This document shows positions 44,978 through 48,140 of a stretch of 48,140 nucleotides of DNA, one piece after another (position 1 is the first letter of the stretch; each line of letters opens with the position of its first letter). This DNA comes from Candidatus Thiosymbion sp. GTDB lineage: Bacteria; Pseudomonadota; Gammaproteobacteria; Chromatiales; Chromatiaceae. Both the position numbers and the translations under genes were made by a program. The notes below the pieces were generated by a model that ran no database searches, was not told where the DNA came from, and was given only the letters and a program-made list of their open reading frames with translations. The stretch covers positions 1 to 48,140 of the forward strand of contig JAHDND010000179.1 in NCBI GenBank assembly GCA_018435665.1. Reading direction: 5' to 3'.

Positions 44978-45021
44978 CGTCGCCCCCAGGTGTAAAGAAA
45001 AATTGACACCTTGGGGCGACG
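44978..45021 (-). terminator. Terminator hairpin containing a TGT-N12-ACA site
   Basis: Arms CGTCGCCCCCAGGTGT (44978-44993) and ACACCTTGGGGCGACG (45006-45021) pair over 15 of 16 positions, with a 12-base A/T-rich loop, followed on the minus strand by TTTTGTG. It should terminate the gene ending at 45045. The tip of the stem and the loop form TGT-N12-ACA (44991-45008), placed like the PpsR-type site of the puc promoter, so one sequence may serve both functions. Confidence 0.7.
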
Positions 45022-45044
45022 GCTGAGGGGGCGGTTTTTATTGG

Positions 45045-45662
45045 TTAGGGGTTTGATAGCAGGGGGAGGCCCACCATGGAGGAGAAGGGTGCGGGATTTT
45101 GTGACAACAACGGCATGCCGAAGCTGCTGTTACTGGATTGGCTCTGACTAATCAGGGTCTTGAGCCCGAAAAGGGAGGAGAGGGGGGTGGACTTGTCGCT
45201 GAGCAGGGAGCCGGAGGAAAAACTGAAGGCAGAGCTACTCTTCAAGGGGGGGAAGCCGAACAAAGACGATAGGGGAGCCGGTTGATCAGCCTTGATCACC
45301 GGCCAGCACAGGACCGCCGACAGCGGGGCGGAGCTGAACGCAGCGCCTGGCTCTGGCAGGTGGTGGGTATCGACAGGGTCACAACTGTCCAGGATTTCCG
45401 TGGCGATCAGCCCATAACCGAAGGCGACGCGGATGAAGACCAGGGAGCGCCCCAACTCCATGCAGCGCGCATAGATCCGGCCCTCGCTCTCCGGGATGTA
45501 CCCGGCTTTGATCCCGGTCCTGACCTTGTCGGCCATGGTCTTGTCACCCTCTCCGCCGGGGACCAAGGTCAGAATGGTGTCGAGGGGGAAACCCTCCTCC
45601 CTGAGCTTTCCCACGGCATTCAGGGCCTGCTGTTCGGTTGCATACATCCGCGCGTAGATCAT
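45045..45662 (-). CDS. Paralogue: YflT-like N-terminal domain with PLSSxFG repeats
   Basis: A 205-residue paralogue of the protein encoded at 44149-44766, equal in length. The N-terminal domain reads MIYARMYATEQQALNAVGKL, EEGFPLDTILTLVPG and LGRSLVFIRVAFGYGLIATE. Both proteins then share ILDSC-P-V and a PEP linker. The C-terminal half contains APLSAVLCWPVI, APLSSLFGFPPL, TPLSSLFGLKTL, SSFGMPLLS and APFSSMVGLPLL, with Ser-rich spacers. The ribosome-binding context (TGGAGAGCCAATATG) is the same as in the paralogue. The upstream sequence lacks the TGT-N12-ACA/TTGACA/TAGGAT layout of its partner, so regulation may differ. Function unknown; the location suggests a link to LH2. Confidence 0.78.
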   Translation of the reverse strand: MIYARMYATEQQALNAVGKLREEGFPLDTILTLVPGGEGDKTMADKVRTGIKAGYIPESEGRIYARCMELGRSLVFIRVAFGYGLIATEILDSCDPVDTHHLPEPGAAFSSAPLSAVLCWPVIKADQPAPLSSLFGFPPLKSSSAFSFSSGSLLSDKSTPLSSLFGLKTLISQSQSSNSSFGMPLLSQNPAPFSSMVGLPLLSNP

Positions 45663-45796
45663 ATTGGCTCTCCACATGATTTAAGGGTCACCCTGGCGGT
45701 CAGACGGACTGCCCACGGCAGTCGTGTAACCTTACCTGAGCTAAGCATACTCTTTGCAGAAGACGCGCGAAAGCTACCCAGCGAACCCGAGGCAAC

Positions 45797-45856
45797 AAAA
45801 AAAGGGCTTAGACCAGAGGTCTAAGCCCTCGCTAGACCAATAGTCTAAGCCCTTGA
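45797..45856 (-). terminator. Terminator downstream of tRNA-Thr remnant, with 24-bp tandem repeat
   Basis: On the minus strand AGGGCTTAGACC-TCT-GGTCTAAGCCCT (45803-45829) is a perfect 12-bp stem, followed by seven T residues (45797-45803): a classic Rho-independent terminator. The sequence is part of a tandem pair of 24-bp units (45809-45832 and 45833-45856) that both begin TAGACCA and contain TCTAAGCCCT. It fits the 3' end of the tRNA gene whose remnant lies just upstream on this strand. Confidence 0.8.
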
Positions 45857-45860
45857 TTTA

Positions 45861-45908
45861 TGGAGCCGATAAGGAGATTCGAACTCTTGACCTACTGATT
45901 ACGAATCA
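45861..45908 (-). tRNA. 3' fragment of tRNA-Thr(CGT), probable attachment site
   Basis: On the minus strand the sequence reads from the anticodon loop (TTCGTAA, anticodon CGT) through the variable region (GTAGGTC), a T-arm with TTCGAAT, and the acceptor strand TATCGGC-T-CCA, all in tRNA order. It matches the 3' half of proteobacterial tRNA-Thr(CGU). The 5' half (acceptor, D-arm, 5' anticodon stem) is absent: the sequence beyond 45908 no longer pairs. The T-stem has one mismatch. Such a fragment next to an integrase is the usual product of integration into a tRNA gene. The intact copy should lie at the far end of the element, to the right of the window. Confidence 0.75.
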
Positions 45909-46042
45909 TAAATTATTCTCGAATTACTGTTCGCCGAGGTCCCTCCTGGTTCACCCAGGCAGAGAATTTCTTTATATTTCAAGGATAGGGCAGTATCATC
46001 TGACCGTGGTAGTTCGCCGGAATACCCCTCTATCCCGTGCGC

Positions 46043-46064
46043 AACGGCAACCAAACGGCAACCA
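46043..46064. repeat. 11-bp perfect tandem repeat upstream of the integrase
   Basis: AACGGCAACCA occurs twice back to back, 16 bases before the integrase start and about 135 bp inside the element end. Repeats placed like this often are arm-type binding sites for the integrase or an excision factor. This role is inferred. Confidence 0.55.
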
Positions 46065-46079
46065 AGTCGGGTGAGGATC

Positions 46080-47471
46080 ATGCTAGCAGTCAAAGAGTTA
46101 CAAACCATCAAGGTTGGCGAATGGGCAACGGACGGACCTGCCGGGCCAGGTAAGGGTTCCGGGGTCTTAGCTTTTAGGCGGGTCAGTTCAGGGGCGCTGC
46201 TGGCCTATTTTCGGTTCACGCGCAGCAACGGCAGTCGTGGAGCCCATCCTATAGGACAACTTGCAGAACGGGGGCGGGCGGGTCTCAGCTTGGCGGAAGC
46301 CCGGAGCAAGGCTGGGGAGCTTGCTCAGCTTTACCTGTCCGGGATCAAGGATATCGACACCTATTTACAAGAAGAAGAACGGAAGGCTAAGGAAGCAGAG
46401 GAAGCCGCCCAGAAAGCCCTCGAACTGGCAAAGGAAGTCGAGGAACGGCAAGCACTCGAACGCGAGCGTTTCACGCTTCGCAAATTATGTGAGATATACA
46501 CTGGGTTTCTTTTGCAGCAAGGAAAAGTCAGGGCCATAGATGCAGAATCAGCCTTTAAATGCCATGTCTATCCCGAAAAGAAAATTGCCAACCTTTCTGC
46601 GCGTGATATCACTCCAGATCACATTGCGATTCTTATTCGTAAGGTCCATGAAAAAGGAAAAGTACGCATGTCAGGCGTTGTCAGAAGCTACCTGATGGCC
46701 GCATTTAATGCCGCAACCAAAGCTAAATATGATGCTACATTACCGCACGAGTTGATTGAGTTTGGCGTTACAACCAATCCCGTTAGCATTATTCCCGCCA
46801 AATCGGGTGTTACGCCTGGTGTACGTAACTTAACCCGTGAAGAGCTTAGGAAATACCTCATTGAGCTTTGGAACGATAATTTAATAGACCGAGTATTGAT
46901 TCTGCACTTGCTATCGGGAGGCCAGCGTCTAACCCAATTACTTCGTGTCCAGATCAACGATTTTGATCCAATTGAAGGCACATTGCGGCTATGGGATGGA
47001 AAGGGAAAGCGACAAACGCCTAGAGAACATGTCATCCCCTTGGCCACGATGGGAGTAGAATTGTGCGAAAGCCTGATGAATGAAGCCAAAAACAAAGCGG
47101 ATATGCTAACCAAGAAAGCAGGCCAGCCTATTATTAACCATTCCCTCTTTATTTCCACCAACGGTGCTACTATGCATCCAGCTACTCCAGGTAAACGAGT
47201 GGTGGAAATTGCATCTAATCTAAAGCTTGAACCCTTCGATCTTCGCGATATTCGTCGTACCGTTGAAACCATGTTAGCGGGTCTTGGCATCAGCCGAGAT
47301 ATTCGCGCCCAACTCTTGAGTCATGGTTTGTCAGGCGTGCAAAACCAACACTATGATCGTCATCAATACATGGATGAGAAAAGAGAAGTCCTGATTGTTT
47401 GGGAAAAGCATCTGGAGAATCTTCTCGTAGGAAAAGAGACAAATGGAAAAGCCCCAGAAACCCGCCGTTAG
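46080..47471 (+). CDS. Tyrosine recombinase (integrase) of a tRNA-Thr element
   Basis: A protein of about 463 residues in the phage/island integrase family. The N-terminal arm-binding region (to about residue 110) is followed by a charged coiled coil (EEERKAKEAEEAAQKALELA), a core-binding domain and the catalytic domain. Catalytic residues: first Arg in LLSGGQRLTQLLRV, the box II region FDLRDIRRTVETMLA with the Arg and a non-His residue at the usual His position, LLSHGLSGVQ, and the nucleophile Tyr near NQHYDRHQY. It is oriented away from the tRNA remnant into the element. The codon and base use is clearly more AT-rich than the flanking chromosome. The ATG at 46080 is preferred over a GTG at 46071, which would put the GAGG inside the gene. 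Confidence 0.88.
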   Translation: MLAVKELQTIKVGEWATDGPAGPGKGSGVLAFRRVSSGALLAYFRFTRSNGSRGAHPIGQLAERGRAGLSLAEARSKAGELAQLYLSGIKDIDTYLQEEERKAKEAEEAAQKALELAKEVEERQALERERFTLRKLCEIYTGFLLQQGKVRAIDAESAFKCHVYPEKKIANLSARDITPDHIAILIRKVHEKGKVRMSGVVRSYLMAAFNAATKAKYDATLPHELIEFGVTTNPVSIIPAKSGVTPGVRNLTREELRKYLIELWNDNLIDRVLILHLLSGGQRLTQLLRVQINDFDPIEGTLRLWDGKGKRQTPREHVIPLATMGVELCESLMNEAKNKADMLTKKAGQPIINHSLFISTNGATMHPATPGKRVVEIASNLKLEPFDLRDIRRTVETMLAGLGISRDIRAQLLSHGLSGVQNQHYDRHQYMDEKREVLIVWEKHLENLLVGKETNGKAPETRR

Positions 47472-47570
47472 TTTGAAAACCTCATCGAGTCTAGATTTCG
47501 AGGAAAAACGGCTTCAACTCTTTCCTCGCGTAAAAACGAGAGACAATTAAAAAGAAGCAGTTCTTGGACG

Positions 47571-47589
47571 CTTGCCTCTTCAAGGCAAG
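47571..47589. other. Hairpin downstream of the integrase
   Basis: CTTGCCT (47571-47577) and AGGCAAG (47583-47589) form a perfect 7-bp stem with a five-base loop, about 100 bp after the integrase stop. No T-run follows. It may be a weak terminator. The rest of the 200-bp gap is AT-rich with no visible gene. Confidence 0.4.
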
Positions 47590-47672
47590 AGGACTTAACA
47601 TCTCCACATTGTCTCAGTTGTCCCGAAGACAATCGCTGCTCAATGAGCTAACTCCCTGATTAGGAATACCGC

Positions 47673-47912
47673 ATGTACCGACTTATCGCTATATCCACCC
47701 TTGCTATTACCATGGGATTCGTTGCCACCCCTGCCAGTGCCGTTGTGTACTGCAAGACAGTAGGAGTACCCAAAGGCTGTGTTGCCAGACCCGTGGTTAA
47801 GCCTGTCGTCGTAGCCCCTGTAACCGTCGTCCCCGCACCAGCAGCAGCGATTGCGGCCCCGAAACCCGGCAATCTTAATGGGGGCGTAAACCGGGTTGGC
47901 CGTGTCCGCTGA
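47673..47912 (+). CDS. Small secreted Pro/Val-rich protein, function unknown
   Basis: A 79-residue protein with a clear signal peptide (MYRLIAISTLAITMGFVATP, cleavage after ASA). The mature part begins VVYCKTVGVPKGCVARP with two Cys that could form a disulfide, then a Val/Pro/Ala stretch (PVVKPVVVAPVTVVPAPAAA) and a Gly/Asn/Arg end (NLNGGVNRVGRVR). Similar short proteins with a Y-C-x-x-x-G-x-P-x-G-C start are common in alphaproteobacteria; their role is not known to me. AGGA lies eight bases before the ATG. It is carried on the integrated element. Confidence 0.65.
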   Translation: MYRLIAISTLAITMGFVATPASAVVYCKTVGVPKGCVARPVVKPVVVAPVTVVPAPAAAIAAPKPGNLNGGVNRVGRVR

Positions 47913-48002
47913 CTAACGGCGATAGCCAATCAGCCCTCGACTAGGTAGCGGTGATCACAGCCAAGACCTGCACGGCTCGTCATGCTGTCGCCCGAAGAGA
48001 CT

Positions 48003-48140
48003 AAGGAGACACTGATTTATTCCAACCTCATGGATTGTATGTGATAAAATATTGCCCATGCTATCTCCGACCGCGAGTCGCCCCATGTCCAAGCAGATCT
48101 CCTTTGCCCAAGCCGAGTATGACGCCAAGCGCAAGATCAC
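48003..48140 (+). mobile_element. Left end of an IS5-type insertion sequence
   Basis: The sequence from about 48003 (AAGGAGACACTGATTTATTCC) leads into a transposase reading frame 55 bases later and resembles the terminal region of IS5-family elements. The exact terminal inverted repeat cannot be confirmed because the other end is beyond the window. Confidence 0.5.
48058..48140 (+). CDS. IS5-family transposase, N-terminal part
   Basis: A reading frame open to the window edge. From the ATG at 48058, or more likely from the in-frame ATG at 48085, it encodes MSKQISFAQAEYDAKRKIT, the N-terminus typical of IS5/IS1106-type transposases, where the sequence usually continues into R-R-E-x-F-L. Only 28 codons are visible, so intactness cannot be judged. 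An apparent minus-strand frame over the same bases is a shadow. Confidence 0.7.
   Translation, partial: MLSPTASRPMSKQISFAQAEYDAKRKI

Noticed and set aside
45861..45908. Functional tRNA gene
   Set aside because: Only the 3' half is present: no acceptor 5' strand, D-arm or 5' anticodon stem, and a T-stem mismatch. Treated as an attachment-site remnant.

Overview
The window comes from a high-GC phototrophic purple bacterium, most likely a purple sulfur gammaproteobacterium (Chromatiaceae). The evidence is an LH2 antenna set (pucB, pucA and a PucC-type assembly factor) in the same window as a bidirectional NAD-linked [NiFe] hydrogenase (hoxFUYHW), a diheme cytochrome c and an Mrp antiporter. The family assignment is inferred from gene content; no rRNA or other taxonomic marker is present.

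Layout. 1-2846 (minus): 5' part of a class I ribonucleotide reductase gene (nrdA), with paired NrdR boxes and a cluster of DnaA-box-like sites upstream. 3324-4642: a CBS-pair protein and a diheme cytochrome c. 4816-10742: a tightly coupled Mrp cation/proton antiporter operon with fused A-B, then C, D, E, F, G. It continues by 1- to 4-nt overlaps into two membrane acyltransferase genes (10739-13614), the second cut by an in-frame TAG. A convergent intact paralogue follows (13735-15639). 16844-23400: a surface polysaccharide cluster with an O-antigen ligase-like protein, three glycosyltransferases and an asparagine synthase-type amidotransferase. 23476-28460: a Tat-exported serine hydrolase, phosphoglucomutase and HtpG. 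28821-33218: an orphan ArsR regulator, an ABC ATPase fused to an RsbW-like domain, a STAS protein and a double-NBD peptide-type ABC ATPase. 33701-38889: the hox hydrogenase operon with its maturation protease. 38991-41761: an alpha/beta hydrolase, a Na+/Ca2+ exchanger-type protein and peptide deformylase.

41860-45662 (minus) is a photosynthesis island: pucC, pucA, pucB and two 205-aa paralogues with a YflT-like N-terminus and a C-terminal repeat of the type PLSSxFG. The puc promoter and the promoter of one paralogue have the same layout: a TGT-N12-ACA (PpsR/CrtJ-type) site, 20 bp, TTGACA, 17 bp, TAGGAT. This predicts co-regulation with the antenna. From 45861 rightward an integrated element begins. 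It is marked by a 3' fragment of tRNA-Thr(CGT), a tyrosine recombinase, lower GC, a small secreted protein and the start of an IS5-type transposase running off the window.

A dispersed palindromic intergenic repeat of about 140 bp occurs three times (30330, 33177, 41071), with end fragments near 24431 and 41020. The most interesting candidates are the LH2-linked repeat proteins with matched promoters, the ABC-ATPase/RsbW-like fusion beside a STAS protein, and the palindromic repeat family. All functional statements rest on reading motifs by eye; no database search was run.
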